From positions 124,001 to 188,000 of the forward strand of contig NZ_JAPSLI010000002.1 of assembly GCF_031180975.1 (NCBI RefSeq): a DNA stretch of 64,000 nt, given 5' to 3'. Position 1 is the first letter of the stretch. Every line of letters starts with the position of its first letter. The notes beneath the pieces are model-generated. The model saw nothing but the letters and a program-made list of their open reading frames with translations. It had not been told where the DNA came from and did no database searches. The DNA comes from Microbacterium sp. (GTDB taxonomy: Bacteria; Actinomycetota; Actinomycetes; Actinomycetales; Microbacteriaceae). A program made the translations under genes and the position numbers. Shown piece by piece: positions 29,867-38,081 of this stretch.

Positions 29867-30352
29867 ATGCGCATCCACATCGCCACCGACCACGCCGGCC
29901 TCGACTTCTCCACGCGGCTGCAGGAGCACCTCCGCGGTGCCGGTCACGAGGTCGTCGACCACGGACCGGTCGAGTACGACGCCCTCGACGACTACCCGGG
30001 GTTCTGCATCCGCGCCGCGCAGGCCGTGGTCGCCGACCAGTCCGCCGGGGTCGAGGCGCTGGGCGTCGTCTTCGGCGGCTCGGGCAACGGCGAGCAGATC
30101 GCGGCGAACAAGGTGCAGGGCATCCGTGCCGCGCTGGTGTGGAACCGCTCCACCGCCGAACTCGCCCGCGAGCACAACGACGCGAACGTGATCTCGATCG
30201 GCGCGCGCCAGCACAGCTTCGAAGAGGTCGTCGAGTTCATCGACCTGTTCATCGCCACGCCGTTCCCCGGCGACGAGCGGCACGTGCGCCGCATCCGCCA
30301 GATCGCCGACTTCGAGCGCGACGGGTCGCTGCTGCCGGACCCCCGGGCCTGA
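29867..30352 (+). CDS. rpiB: Ribose-5-phosphate isomerase B
   Basis: This 161-residue RpiB/LacAB-family enzyme interconverts ribose 5-phosphate and ribulose 5-phosphate in the pentose phosphate pathway. It begins with the phosphate-binding IATDHAGLDFS motif, has DYPGFCIRAAQAVV, the catalytic loop VVFGGSGNGEQIAANKV (with Ser/Gly where some homologues have Cys), and the NDANVISIGARQH strand. One base separates its stop from the nei start, so the two form an operon. Confidence 0.95.
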   Translation: MRIHIATDHAGLDFSTRLQEHLRGAGHEVVDHGPVEYDALDDYPGFCIRAAQAVVADQSAGVEALGVVFGGSGNGEQIAANKVQGIRAALVWNRSTAELAREHNDANVISIGARQHSFEEVVEFIDLFIATPFPGDERHVRRIRQIADFERDGSLLPDPRA

Positions 30353-30353
30353 C

Positions 30354-31352
30354 ATGCCCGAGGGGCATTCCGTCCACCGCATCGCCCGGCAGTTCGCCCG
30401 CAACTTCGTGGGACGCCCGGTCGCGGCATCCAGCCCGCAGGGTCGCTTCGCCGAGGGGGCGGCCGTCATCGACGGCCGGGAGGCGCTGCAGGCCAAGGCC
30501 GTCGGCAAGCAGATGTTCCTCGAGTTCGAGGGCGATGTCTGGCTGCGCGTGCACCTCGGGCTGTACGGCGCGTGGGACTTCGCCGGCGAGATCCTGGTCG
30601 ACCCCACCATCGCCTCCGCGAACGGGCGGATGGGGCAGACCAACCAGCGCGGCACCGACCTCGACGAGCCGATCCTGGACGACGCCGGCGAGAACTCGCT
30701 GAGCTCCATCGGCGCCCCGCGCCGCACGCGCGTGCATGTGCGCATGTCGGAGCAGACCAGTGGCCTGGCCGATGAGGGCGACGAGTGGCCGCCACCGGTG
30801 GTCGGTCAGGTGCGGCTGCGCCTGCTCACAGACGTGACGTGCGCCGACCTGCGCGGGCCGACCGCGTGCGCCCTGCAGGGGCCCGACGAGGTGCTCGCGA
30901 CCATCGACAAGCTCGGCCCCGATCCGCTGGTCGGCGATCCCGCCGAGGGCGAGGAGCGGTTCGTGCGGGCCGTGCGCCGCAAGCCGACTCCCATCGCGCT
31001 GCTGCTGATGGATCAGTCGGTCGTCAGCGGCATCGGCAACGTGTACCGCGCCGAGATGCTGTTCCGCGCCCGCTTGAACCCGCACACGCCCGGACGGGAC
31101 GTGCCGGAGGGCGTGGTGCGCGGACTTTGGCACGACTGGGTGCGTCTGCTCGCGATCGGCGTGGAGACCGGGCAGATGATGACCATGGACGGGTTGACCG
31201 GAGACGCCTACCGCGCCGCGATGGCCAGCCGTGACGACCGGCACTGGGTGTACCACCGGGCCGGCCTGCCCTGCCGGGTGTGCGGCACGGAGATCGCGTT
31301 GGAGGAGATCGGGGCGCGCAAGCTGTACTGGTGCCCCTCCTGCCAGCGCTGA
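30354..31352 (+). CDS. nei: Fpg/Nei-family DNA glycosylase
   Basis: This 332-residue base-excision repair enzyme removes oxidised pyrimidines or purines and nicks the strand. It begins MPEGHSVHR, so Pro2 is the Schiff-base nucleophile and Glu3 the general acid. KAVGKQMFLEF provides the beta-hairpin Lys. A helix-two-turn-helix follows DQSVVSGIGNVYRAE. It ends in a zinc finger, CRVC then CPSC. The PEGHS start resembles Nei2 rather than Fpg (PELPE). It is coupled to rpiB. Confidence 0.93.
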   Translation: MPEGHSVHRIARQFARNFVGRPVAASSPQGRFAEGAAVIDGREALQAKAVGKQMFLEFEGDVWLRVHLGLYGAWDFAGEILVDPTIASANGRMGQTNQRGTDLDEPILDDAGENSLSSIGAPRRTRVHVRMSEQTSGLADEGDEWPPPVVGQVRLRLLTDVTCADLRGPTACALQGPDEVLATIDKLGPDPLVGDPAEGEERFVRAVRRKPTPIALLLMDQSVVSGIGNVYRAEMLFRARLNPHTPGRDVPEGVVRGLWHDWVRLLAIGVETGQMMTMDGLTGDAYRAAMASRDDRHWVYHRAGLPCRVCGTEIALEEIGARKLYWCPSCQR

Positions 31353-31413
31353 TCCGTCCTGTCGGGCTGCGGGTGCGCAGCAGGTCGCACCTAGGCTGAG
31401 CGCATGCTGTGAA

Positions 31414-31419
31414 TAGGAT
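31414..31419 (+). promoter_or_regulatory. Candidate -10 box (TAGGAT) of the AGCS symporter gene
   Basis: TAGGAT here would give a leader of about 30 bases containing GAAGGAG (31444-31450). A second TAGGCT lies at 31392-31397. Confidence 0.4.
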
Positions 31420-31456
31420 GTCTGCATCCCTGCACCGATGCGCGAAGGAGACCCCC

Positions 31457-32947
31457 ATGGACCTCACCGGACTGCAGACCGTCCTCGAACAGATCAGCGG
31501 CGTCATCTGGGGCCCGTACGTCCTGATCCCGCTGCTGCTCGGCACCGGCCTGTACCTCACCATCCGGTTGGGCGGGTTGCAGTTCCTGCGCCTCGGCCCA
31601 GCCCTGCGGCTGGGGCTGTTCACCCGCAAAGACCCCGGCGCGGACGGCGACATCTCGCAGTTCCAGGCGCTGACGACCGCCCTCGCCGCCACCGTCGGCA
31701 CCGGGAACATCGTCGGTGTCGCGACGGCGATCGGCATCGGCGGTCCGGGCGCTCTGTTCTGGATGTGGGTCACCGGGCTGCTCGGCATGGCGTCCAAGTA
31801 CTCCGAGGCGTTCCTCGGTGTGCGCTTTCGTAAGACGGACGACGCCGGTGAGAAGTCCGGCGGTCCGCAGTACTACCTGGAGCGCGGCATCCCCGGCGGG
31901 TTCGGAAAGTTCCTCGCCCTCTTCTTCGCCGTCGCGGCCGTCATCGCGTGCTTCGGCATCGGCAACATGACCCAGGGCAACTCGATCGCCACGAACCTGC
32001 AGGCCAGCTTCAGCATCCCCACCTGGGTCACCGGCATCGTGCTCACCGTGTTCGCGCTGCTCGTGCTGGTCGGCGGCATCAAGTCGATCGGCCGCGTCAC
32101 GGCCGGCTTCGTGCCGATCATGATCATCCTCTACGTGCTCGGTGCGCTGTACATCCTCATCGTGAACGTGGGCGCGCTGCCCGCCGCGTTCGCGCAGATC
32201 TTCACCGACGCGTTCACCGGCACCAGCGCGGTGGGCGGCTTCGCCGGTTCGGCGATCATCATCGCGGTGCAGTACGGCGTCGCCCGCGGCATCTTCTCCA
32301 ACGAGTCGGGCATGGGGTCGGCCGCCATCGCCGCGGCCGCCGCCAAGACCAGCCACCCGGTCCGTCAGGGGCTGGTGTCGATGACCCAGACGTTCATCGA
32401 TACGATCATCGTCGTCTCCTGCACCGGCCTGGTGATCATCGCGACCGGCACGTGGGACGACATCGACCCCGCGACGGGCGAGCAGATCAGCCCCGCGCTG
32501 ATGACCGGCGCGGCGTTCTCGCACGGCCTGCCGGGGGACTGGGGACACTACATCGTCACGATCGGGCTGGTGATGTTCGCCGGGTCCACGATCCTCGGCT
32601 GGTCGTACTACGGCGAGCGGAACATCGAGCGGCTCATCGGACGCCGAGCGGTGATGCCCTTCCGCGTCCTCTTCTCGCTGGTGGTCTTCATCGGCTGTAC
32701 CGTGCAGCTCGGCGTGGTGTGGGCGTTCTCGGACGTCATGAACGGACTGATGGCGCTGCCGAACCTCATCGGCCTGCTCATCCTGTCGGGCCTGGTGGCG
32801 CGGGAGACCAAGAAGTACCTCGACAACGACCCGAAGCTGCGCGCGTCGACCGACGAGGTCGAGGCGTTCATGGCGGGCGAGCCGGGCTGGGAGGAGTGGA
32901 AGACCCAGGCCGTGCCGGTCGTCCGCGACAGCGACGCCGCACGCTGA
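31457..32947 (+). CDS. AGCS-family sodium:alanine/glycine symporter
   Basis: This 496-residue multi-pass membrane protein imports alanine or glycine with sodium. Family signatures are [24 protein letters not shown] near residues 70-95, [49 protein letters not shown] and [16 protein letters not shown]. At least ten hydrophobic helices are visible. ATG 31457 is chosen because GAAGGAG stands six bases upstream; a longer open frame to 31409 lacks such a site. It stands alone between nei and the PaiB-like gene, with a short acidic tail after the last helix. Confidence 0.93.
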   Translation: MDLTGLQTVLEQISGVIWGPYVLIPLLLGTGLYLTIRLGGLQFLRLGPALRLGLFTRKDPGADGDISQFQALTTALAATVGTGNIVGVATAIGIGGPGALFWMWVTGLLGMASKYSEAFLGVRFRKTDDAGEKSGGPQYYLERGIPGGFGKFLALFFAVAAVIACFGIGNMTQGNSIATNLQASFSIPTWVTGIVLTVFALLVLVGGIKSIGRVTAGFVPIMIILYVLGALYILIVNVGALPAAFAQIFTDAFTGTSAVGGFAGSAIIIAVQYGVARGIFSNESGMGSAAIAAAAAKTSHPVRQGLVSMTQTFIDTIIVVSCTGLVIIATGTWDDIDPATGEQISPALMTGAAFSHGLPGDWGHYIVTIGLVMFAGSTILGWSYYGERNIERLIGRRAVMPFRVLFSLVVFIGCTVQLGVVWAFSDVMNGLMALPNLIGLLILSGLVARETKKYLDNDPKLRASTDEVEAFMAGEPGWEEWKTQAVPVVRDSDAAR

Positions 32948-32973
32948 CCGGCCGACTGCGGCCGGGCCGGTCC

Positions 32974-32979
32974 TAGTCT
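32974..32979 (+). promoter_or_regulatory. -10 box (TAGTCT) of the PaiB-like gene
   Basis: TAGTCT ends 6 bases before the ATG at 32986, with no ribosome site between; leaderless layout. Confidence 0.55.
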
Positions 32980-32985
32980 GGGTTC

Positions 32986-33624
32986 ATGCGTCAGAACCCG
33001 AGCTTCACGATGACCGACCCGGCCGAACTGCGCCGCGTGATCGCCGACAACCCGTGGGCGACGCTGGTCACCGCCGGCGACGACGGCCTCACCGCGTCTC
33101 ACTACGTCGTGCTGCTCGACGAGGGCCGGGACGATCTGACGGTTGTCGGCCACGTCGGCCGCCCGGACGACCTGATCCTGGGTCTCGGCGACCGGGAGCT
33201 GCTGGTGGTGTTCCAGGGGCCGCACGGCTACATCTCACCGGGCTGGTACGGGGACGTGCAGGCCGTTCCGACCTGGAATCACGTGTCCGTGCACCTGTCC
33301 GGCATCCCTGAGATCCTCTCCGACGAGGAGAATCTGCGGGTGCTGGAGCGCATGGTGGACGTCTTCGAGAACCGCATGCCACAACCCCGGCACATGTGGG
33401 AGCGGCCCAACGACGAGCAGTTCGTGCAGCGGCTGGCCGCCGGAACGGTCGGGTTCCGGCTCACCCCGACGCGGGTCGTCGCGAAGCGCAAACTCAGCCA
33501 GAACAAGCCGGCGACGATGGTGCAGGACATCATCGCCGCGCTGGACGCGCCGGGTGCGTACGCCAACCCCACTCTCGCCGCCGAGATGCGCCGCGCGCAC
33601 GGCGCGCCGGGCGGGACGCGATGA
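32986..33624 (+). CDS. PaiB-like FMN-binding split-barrel protein
   Basis: This 212-residue protein belongs to the PaiB family (flavin-reductase-like split barrel). It has the N-terminal DNPWATLVTAGDDGLTASHY strand pair, HVGRPDDL, the GPHGYISPGWYGD motif typical of the family, and VPTWNHVSVHLSG. In Bacillus PaiB is described as a repressor of sporulation and protease genes, but many relatives may simply bind flavin or haem, so the role here is open. Its stop overlaps the amidohydrolase start (ATGA), and a TAGTCT box lies six bases before its ATG. Confidence 0.88.
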   Translation: MRQNPSFTMTDPAELRRVIADNPWATLVTAGDDGLTASHYVVLLDEGRDDLTVVGHVGRPDDLILGLGDRELLVVFQGPHGYISPGWYGDVQAVPTWNHVSVHLSGIPEILSDEENLRVLERMVDVFENRMPQPRHMWERPNDEQFVQRLAAGTVGFRLTPTRVVAKRKLSQNKPATMVQDIIAALDAPGAYANPTLAAEMRRAHGAPGGTR

Positions 33625-35102
33625 CTGCGAGGGATTCCGCGGTCTCACTGATCCGTGGGGTGCGGATCACCGGTGGCAGCGGCATCGCGGCGCCCGACGA
33701 TCCGGTCGACATCGCACTGGCCGACGGACTGATCACCGACGTCGCCCCGGCCGGCGTCCTGCGCCCGGCGGGTGAGGTGCTGAACGGCGACGGATGCTGG
33801 ATCGTGCCCGGCCTGTGGGATCACCATGTGCACACCGTGCAGTGGGCGCTTGACGCGCAGCGCACCGCCCTGGGGGATGTGGCGAGCGCCGCCGAAGCCG
33901 CGCGGCGGATGGCATCCGCTTCGCCGCTCCCCGACGGGCGACGCGTCGGCGCCGGGTTCCGGGACGGGCTCTGGCCGGATGAGCCGTCGCTGATGCTGCT
34001 GGACGAGGCCACCGGCGAGGTGCCGACTTACCTGATCAACGCCGACGTGCACAGCGTGTGGCTGAATTCCGCCGCGTTTCGGCGCGAGGGCTTCCCGACG
34101 CAACCGGACGGGATGCTGCGCGAGGACGACGCGTTCGAGATCTCCCGCAGACTCAACGCCGCCGACCCTGCCACCGCCGACGCCGCGGTCGCCGAGGCCG
34201 CTCGGCGGGCCGCCGCACGCGGGATCACCGGACTGGTCGACTTCGACATGGCGTGGAACGCGGAGGCCTGGCGGCGACGCTGCGCCGCCGGCTTCCGCAC
34301 CCACCGCGTCGAGTTCGCCGTGTATCCGGCGGCGCTCGACCGCGCGATCGACGAGGGTCTGCGGACCGGGATGCCGTTGGAGGGCGGCGCCGGTCTCGTG
34401 CATGTGGGGCCGTTGAAGCTCATCAGCGACGGCTCCCTCGGCACCCGCACCGCCGCCTGCTCGCACGGCTATGCCGACGACCCCGGCAATCACGGCGTAC
34501 TGACGATCCCGCCCGCCGAGCTGCGGGACCTGCTGACCCGCGCGACCGCGGGCGGCCTGGACGTGGCGGTGCACGCGATCGGCGATCTCGCCGTCGCCTC
34601 CGCGCTGGACGCCTTCGCGTGGACGCAGGCGCGTGGCACGGTCGAGCATGCGCAACTGGTGCGGCACGCCGACCTGACGCGCTTCGCGCGGCTGGGCGTC
34701 GCGGCGAGCGTGCAGCCCAGACACGCCGTCGACGACCGCGACCTGGCCACGCGGCTGTGGGCGGACCAGCCCGCCGTGGCCTACCCGCTGGCATCGCTCA
34801 TGGCGGCAGGCGCCGCGGTCCGGTTCGGGTCGGACGCCCCGGTCGCACCGCTGGATCCGTGGTTGACGATGGCGGCCGCGGTGACCAGGACGGGTGACGA
34901 GCGCCCGCCGTGGCGACCGGAGGAGCGCGTGTCAACGCAGGCGGCGTTGCGCGCCAGCACCCGTCACGGCGAGGCCGAGATCACCCCTGGCGCGCCTGCC
35001 GACGTCGTGCTCTGCGCCGCGGACCCGTTCGACCCCGCCGCGCTGGAGCGGATGCCGGTCGCCGCCACCCTCTTGGAGGGGCGCATCACCCACCTGGCGT
35101 GA
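33621..35102 (+). CDS. Amidohydrolase family 3 protein (YtcJ-like)
   Basis: This 493-residue metal-dependent hydrolase has a TIM-barrel core. The first metal site is in CWIVPGLWDHHVHT (His-x-His), followed by PTYLINADVHSVWLNS, GLVDFDMAWN, the carboxylate/Lys-strand region LKLISDGSLGTRTAA, HAIGDLAV (His), VEHAQLV (His) and the distal Asp in FGSDAPVAPLDPW. It ends with the TPGAPADVVL composite strand and an ITHLA strand. Relatives hydrolyse amides such as formamides, but the substrate is not predictable. The ATG at 33621 overlaps the stop of the PaiB-like gene, so the two are co-translated. Confidence 0.9.
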   Translation: MTARDSAVSLIRGVRITGGSGIAAPDDPVDIALADGLITDVAPAGVLRPAGEVLNGDGCWIVPGLWDHHVHTVQWALDAQRTALGDVASAAEAARRMASASPLPDGRRVGAGFRDGLWPDEPSLMLLDEATGEVPTYLINADVHSVWLNSAAFRREGFPTQPDGMLREDDAFEISRRLNAADPATADAAVAEAARRAAARGITGLVDFDMAWNAEAWRRRCAAGFRTHRVEFAVYPAALDRAIDEGLRTGMPLEGGAGLVHVGPLKLISDGSLGTRTAACSHGYADDPGNHGVLTIPPAELRDLLTRATAGGLDVAVHAIGDLAVASALDAFAWTQARGTVEHAQLVRHADLTRFARLGVAASVQPRHAVDDRDLATRLWADQPAVAYPLASLMAAGAAVRFGSDAPVAPLDPWLTMAAAVTRTGDERPPWRPEERVSTQAALRASTRHGEAEITPGAPADVVLCAADPFDPAALERMPVAATLLEGRITHLA

Positions 35103-35112
35103 ACGGGAACGC

Positions 35113-35153
35113 GAACGCCCGGCGGACCCTCCGCGTGGGTCCACCGGGCGTTC
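35113..35153. terminator. Bidirectional hairpin terminator between amidohydrolase and dps
   Basis: A 17-bp stem with one mismatch (35113-35129 with 35137-35153) and a 7-base loop lies between the two convergent stop codons. Confidence 0.8.
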
Positions 35154-35168
35154 GTGAGGTGTTCGGCG

Positions 35169-35654
35169 TCAGGCGGCGATGTGCGAGACGAGGAACCAGC
35201 GGTCCTTCTCGAGCCCGCGCATGATCTCGATGGCGACGTCCTGGCTGGTGAGGTCGACCTCGTCCAGGCCCTCGATGGCAGCCTTCACGTCGACCAGGAT
35301 CGCGTCGATGTCGCTGATGACGGCGCGGACCAGTTCGTCGGACTGGGTGAAGCCGGCCGGGACGGCGGTGCGGCCGGCCTTCTCCGCCACGGTGGCGACG
35401 CGGGCGTCGATCGGCAGGCCGAGTGCCACGATGCGCTCCGCCGCGGTGTCGGCGAACTCACCGGCGTGCGCGACGATCGTGTCGAGCAGCTCGTGGACAC
35501 CGACGAAGTTCGCACCGCGGACGTGCCAGTGCGCCTGCTTGCCGTTGACGGTCAGCGCCTCGAGGCCGAGCACCACAGGGGAGAGGAACTGCGCGGCGGC
35601 CGCGGCCACGGTCGGGTCGACGGCGGTGGTGGGAACGGTCTGTGCCTTGCTCAT
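35169..35654 (-). CDS. dps: Dps-family ferritin-like DNA-protection protein
   Basis: This 161-residue four-helix protein oxidises Fe(II) with peroxide and shields DNA as a dodecamer. The inter-subunit ferroxidase ligands are present: QAHWHVRGANFVGVHELLD (His pair), then the Asp/Glu of AGEFADTAAERI. The C-terminal KDRWFLVSHIA matches the family ending. A strong AGGAGG stands five bases before the ATG, and a TAGCGT box (35694-35699) gives a leader of about 33 bases, so unlike its neighbours this gene has a normal leader. Confidence 0.93.
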   Translation of the reverse strand: MSKAQTVPTTAVDPTVAAAAAQFLSPVVLGLEALTVNGKQAHWHVRGANFVGVHELLDTIVAHAGEFADTAAERIVALGLPIDARVATVAEKAGRTAVPAGFTQSDELVRAVISDIDAILVDVKAAIEGLDEVDLTSQDVAIEIMRGLEKDRWFLVSHIAA

Positions 35655-35693
35655 GGGTCCTCCTGAAGTGTGCGTGCGGGCCTGACAGGTTCA

Positions 35694-35699
35694 ACGCTA
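35694..35699 (-). promoter_or_regulatory. -10 box (TAGCGT) of dps
   Basis: TAGCGT on the minus strand would start transcription near 35687 and leave a leader that includes AGGAGG. Confidence 0.45.
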
Positions 35700-35779
35700 C
35701 TCAGCTGAGCGCATTCCGCAAGCAAGCGAAGGCAACGCTTACCGGCCCGGAAACACGCGGAATTCGGCGCGTGTGAGGG

Positions 35780-35785
35780 TAGTCT
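35780..35785 (+). promoter_or_regulatory. -10 box (TAGTCT) of the gamma carbonic anhydrase gene
   Basis: TAGTCT ends 7 bases before the ATG at 35793; there is no ribosome-binding site, so a leaderless start is likely. Confidence 0.6.
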
Positions 35786-35792
35786 CGCCTAC

Positions 35793-36329
35793 ATGAGCGT
35801 CGCATCCGGAGCATCCGTCCTCGCCCTGCCCGAGAAGCGCCCCAGCATCGCCGACGACGCGTTCGTCGCCGACGGCGCGCGCATCGTCGGGGAGGTGCGG
35901 CTCGGCGCGGGAAGCAGCGTCTGGTACAACGCGGTGCTGCGTGCGGACTCCGCGCCCATCGTCGTCGGTGCGGGCAGCAACGTGCAGGACAACGTGTCGG
36001 TGCACGTCGATGCCGGGCACGGCGTCGAGATCGGCGAGCGGGTGTCGATCGGGCACAACGCCGTCGTGCACGGCTGCCGGATCGGCGACGGGTCTCTCAT
36101 CGGCATGGGCGCGGTGGTGGTGAGCGGCGCGGTGATCGGCGCGGGATGTCTGGTGGCGGGCGGAGCCGTCGTCCTGGCCGGCACCGAGGTGCCGGACGGC
36201 TCACTCGTGGCCGGGGTGCCCGCGAAGGTGCGCCGACCGCTCTCCGATGAGGAGCGTGCGGGGCTGCTGCGCAACGCAGAGATCTATCTCGACCACGTGA
36301 GGACCCACCGCGCGGCTGAGGCGCTCTGA
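35793..36329 (+). CDS. Gamma carbonic anhydrase family protein
   Basis: This 178-residue left-handed beta-helix protein shows hexapeptide turns throughout, for example VRLGAGSSVWYNAVLRAD, VGAGSNVQDN and IGERVSIG. The zinc histidines of the family occur in VSVHVDAG and in IGHNAVVHGC. It ends with PAKVRRPLSDEE and a C-terminal helix, the usual layout of YrdA/PaaY/CaiE-like proteins, which interconvert CO2 and bicarbonate or bind acyl-CoA. Activity is not certain because many members lack the catalytic loop Glu of the archaeal enzyme. tRNA-Met follows directly. Confidence 0.9.
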   Translation: MSVASGASVLALPEKRPSIADDAFVADGARIVGEVRLGAGSSVWYNAVLRADSAPIVVGAGSNVQDNVSVHVDAGHGVEIGERVSIGHNAVVHGCRIGDGSLIGMGAVVVSGAVIGAGCLVAGGAVVLAGTEVPDGSLVAGVPAKVRRPLSDEERAGLLRNAEIYLDHVRTHRAAEAL

Positions 36330-36348
36330 GTGCGGTCGGCGGCACGGG

Positions 36349-36354
36349 TAGGCT
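36349..36354 (+). promoter_or_regulatory. -10 box (TAGGCT) of tRNA-Met
   Basis: TAGGCT lies 11 bases before the mature 5' end of the tRNA, a normal distance for a tRNA promoter. Confidence 0.5.
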
Positions 36355-36365
36355 GGAAGTCACAC

Positions 36366-36442
36366 GGGGCCGTGGCCAAGCTGGTCAAGGCAGCGGGCTC
36401 ATAACCCGACGATCGTGGGTTCAAGTCCCACCGGCCCCACCA
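36366..36442 (+). tRNA. tRNA-Met (CAT anticodon), elongator type
   Basis: A cloverleaf folds with acceptor GGGGCCG/CGGCCCC, an anticodon loop CTCATAA carrying CAT, a T arm with GTTCAAGTC, and an encoded CCA at 36440-36442. Because G1 pairs with C72 it lacks the unpaired C1 of initiator tRNA, although it has three G-C pairs in the anticodon stem. A lysidine-modified tRNA-Ile2 cannot be excluded. Confidence 0.9.
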
Positions 36443-36723
36443 TCCGCCTCGCTCTGACCCCCGTCCGGAGGGGTACCCTGCTCGGGCTGCGTGGGTTCGG
36501 GCGTATCGACCACGCCGATGCCGACCGCCCGGTGGTCGGGCTCCGGCTCATCGCGTGGCGGCGCCTTGGGCTCATCGCCCGGGTCCTTCTCGGTGCTCGG
36601 CTCCTGCAGCTCGCTGGTGGTCGGCTGCTGCGGTCGGTCCGGACGGGACGCGATCTGCTCGTCACCGCCCTGAGGCAGCGGCTCCTGCGGTTCCTCCTGC
36701 GGGCCGTTCTGCTGCTCCTGCAT
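36421..36723 (-). CDS. Small Pro/Glu/Gln-rich disordered protein
   Basis: This is a possible 100-residue protein from the ATG at 36723, with GGGAG about five bases upstream. Its composition is almost entirely Pro, Glu, Gln, Asp and Gly (QEEPQEPLPQGGDEQ), with no hydrophobic core, so it would be disordered. I recognise no domain. The last seven or so codons run antisense into the 3' half of tRNA-Met, which is unusual and lowers confidence. A longer version to 36846 is open but has an atypical Arg-rich start. It could be a real charged cytoplasmic protein or only a chance frame. Confidence 0.45.
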   Translation of the reverse strand: MQEQQNGPQEEPQEPLPQGGDEQIASRPDRPQQPTTSELQEPSTEKDPGDEPKAPPRDEPEPDHRAVGIGVVDTPEPTQPEQGTPPDGGQSEADGGAGGT

Positions 36724-36869
36724 GTCTCTCCCATCCGGGCCTCCGCGGTGTGGGCCCCATGTCGCCGTCACGCTAACCGCGACCCGCGTGCGGCGCGAAG
36801 GGGGTCGACAAACATCGCCGCCCGGATGTACCGCTCCGCCTAGCACCCGCCCCGCCGCAGGGCAAGCAG

Positions 36870-37871
36870 TTGGCGCCGACCCGTCCGCGCGGGCAGAGTC
36901 GGAGAGTGGAGCAGAAGCGGCTGACGGCGGGGTTCATCCTGCGGCGCGTCGTGCGCGGTTTCCTCGGCACGCAGTCGGCGGATGCCGCCGCCGGTCTGAG
37001 CTTCTACGGGCTGCTGGCCATGTTCCCGACGCTGATCGCCGCGTTCTCGGTCATCGGGCTGTTCGGCGAGAAGCGAGGGGCCGCGCGTGCCGTGCTGGAC
37101 GCGCTCGGCGAGGTGCTGGCGCCGGACACCATCGACGCGCTGCGCGAGCCGATCCAGGCCGTGGCGAAGGCATCGGGCGCCGGGTGGGTGCTCGTCGTCA
37201 GCCTCACGGTCGCGCTGTGGTCGGTCGCTCGCTACATCACCGCGCTCGGCCACGCGATGAACCGCATCTACGGGGTGCCGGAGGGACGGCCGCTGTGGAA
37301 GGCGAAGCCGGTGCACCTGCTGCTCACCGCGGTCGTCTTCGTGCTCGTCCTCGCGGCGGCCGGTCTCGCCGCCATCAGCTGGCCGCTCGCCCAGTTCATC
37401 GGCGCGCAGATCGGTGCGGGGGAGACCGCGCTGACGGTGTGGCGGGTGCTGCGCTGGCCGGCCGTCGTGCTGCTGGTGATGCTCGTGATCGCGCTGCTGT
37501 ACTACTTCGCGCCCAACGTCCAGCACCCGCGATTCCGCTGGATCAGCATCGGCGCGGCGATCGCGCTGCTGGTGCTGGCGCTCGCCTCGACCGGGTTCGC
37601 GTTCTACGTCTCCCGGCTCGCCGACTACGACCGCGTGTACGGGTCGTTCGCCGGCGTGGTCATCCTGCTGCTGTGGCTGTGGATCGCGAACATGGCGCTG
37701 CTCGTCGGCGCCCTGTTCGACGCCGAGATCGAGCGCGCCAGGGAGCTCAAGGTGGGCGAGCCCGCCGAGCGCAGCATCCAGCTGCCGCTGCGCGACACGG
37801 AGCGAATCGCGAACATCGCCCGTCACGATGTCGAGGACGAGCGGACCGCCCGACGCATCAGGGAGTCATGA
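36870..37871 (+). CDS. YihY/BrkB-family inner membrane protein
   Basis: This membrane protein has up to 333 residues and about six helices. The family signature is GLSFYGLLAMFPTLIAAFSVIG near residues 42-64, then WSVARYITALGHAMNRIYGV, LLTAVVFVLVLAAAGLAA, WPAVVLLVMLVIALLYYFAPN and the YGSFAGVVILLLWLWIANMALLVGALFDAE pair. The old RNase BN label for this family is not supported. Its function is unclear. The start is uncertain: TTG 36870 or GTG 36906 (after a GGAG), the latter removing 12 Arg/Pro-rich residues. It overlaps the KTSC gene's 3' end convergently. Confidence 0.9.
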   Translation: MAPTRPRGQSRRVEQKRLTAGFILRRVVRGFLGTQSADAAAGLSFYGLLAMFPTLIAAFSVIGLFGEKRGAARAVLDALGEVLAPDTIDALREPIQAVAKASGAGWVLVVSLTVALWSVARYITALGHAMNRIYGVPEGRPLWKAKPVHLLLTAVVFVLVLAAAGLAAISWPLAQFIGAQIGAGETALTVWRVLRWPAVVLLVMLVIALLYYFAPNVQHPRFRWISIGAAIALLVLALASTGFAFYVSRLADYDRVYGSFAGVVILLLWLWIANMALLVGALFDAEIERARELKVGEPAERSIQLPLRDTERIANIARHDVEDERTARRIRES

Positions 37872-38081
37872 GCGCACGTGCTCGGTCGGGTACCGCTCCC
37901 GGATGCGTTCGGCGAAGAACCTGCCCATGCTCGGCGCCGACATCAGAGCGCGATGCACCGAGGCGGGCACCGCGTAGTACCGGTACACCTCGCCGCCGGT
38001 GAACTCGATCTCGAGCACCGCGGTCTCGCGGTCGTAGCCCACGCCGACCAGCGCGGACGAGGACACCGGATGCCGCTTCAC
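37866..38081 (-). CDS. KTSC-domain small protein
   Basis: This 71-residue protein consists of one KTSC domain, a small fold named after the lysyl-tRNA-synthetase C-terminal-like motif: SSALVGVGYDRETAVLEIEF, GGEVYRYYAVPASVH, LMSAPSMGRFFAERI. The role of the domain is not established. GTG at 38081 overlaps the stop of the DUF72 gene (GTGA), so it is coupled to it. Its own stop at 37866-37868 directly abuts the TGA of the convergent YihY gene at 37869-37871. Confidence 0.85.
   Translation of the reverse strand: MKRHPVSSSALVGVGYDRETAVLEIEFTGGEVYRYYAVPASVHRALMSAPSMGRFFAERIRERYPTEHVRS

Noticed and set aside
36415..36843. Plus-strand 142-residue frame after tRNA-Met
   Set aside because: Starts inside the tRNA and is Arg/Leu-rich; probably the antisense of the small Pro/Glu-rich frame or of non-coding DNA.
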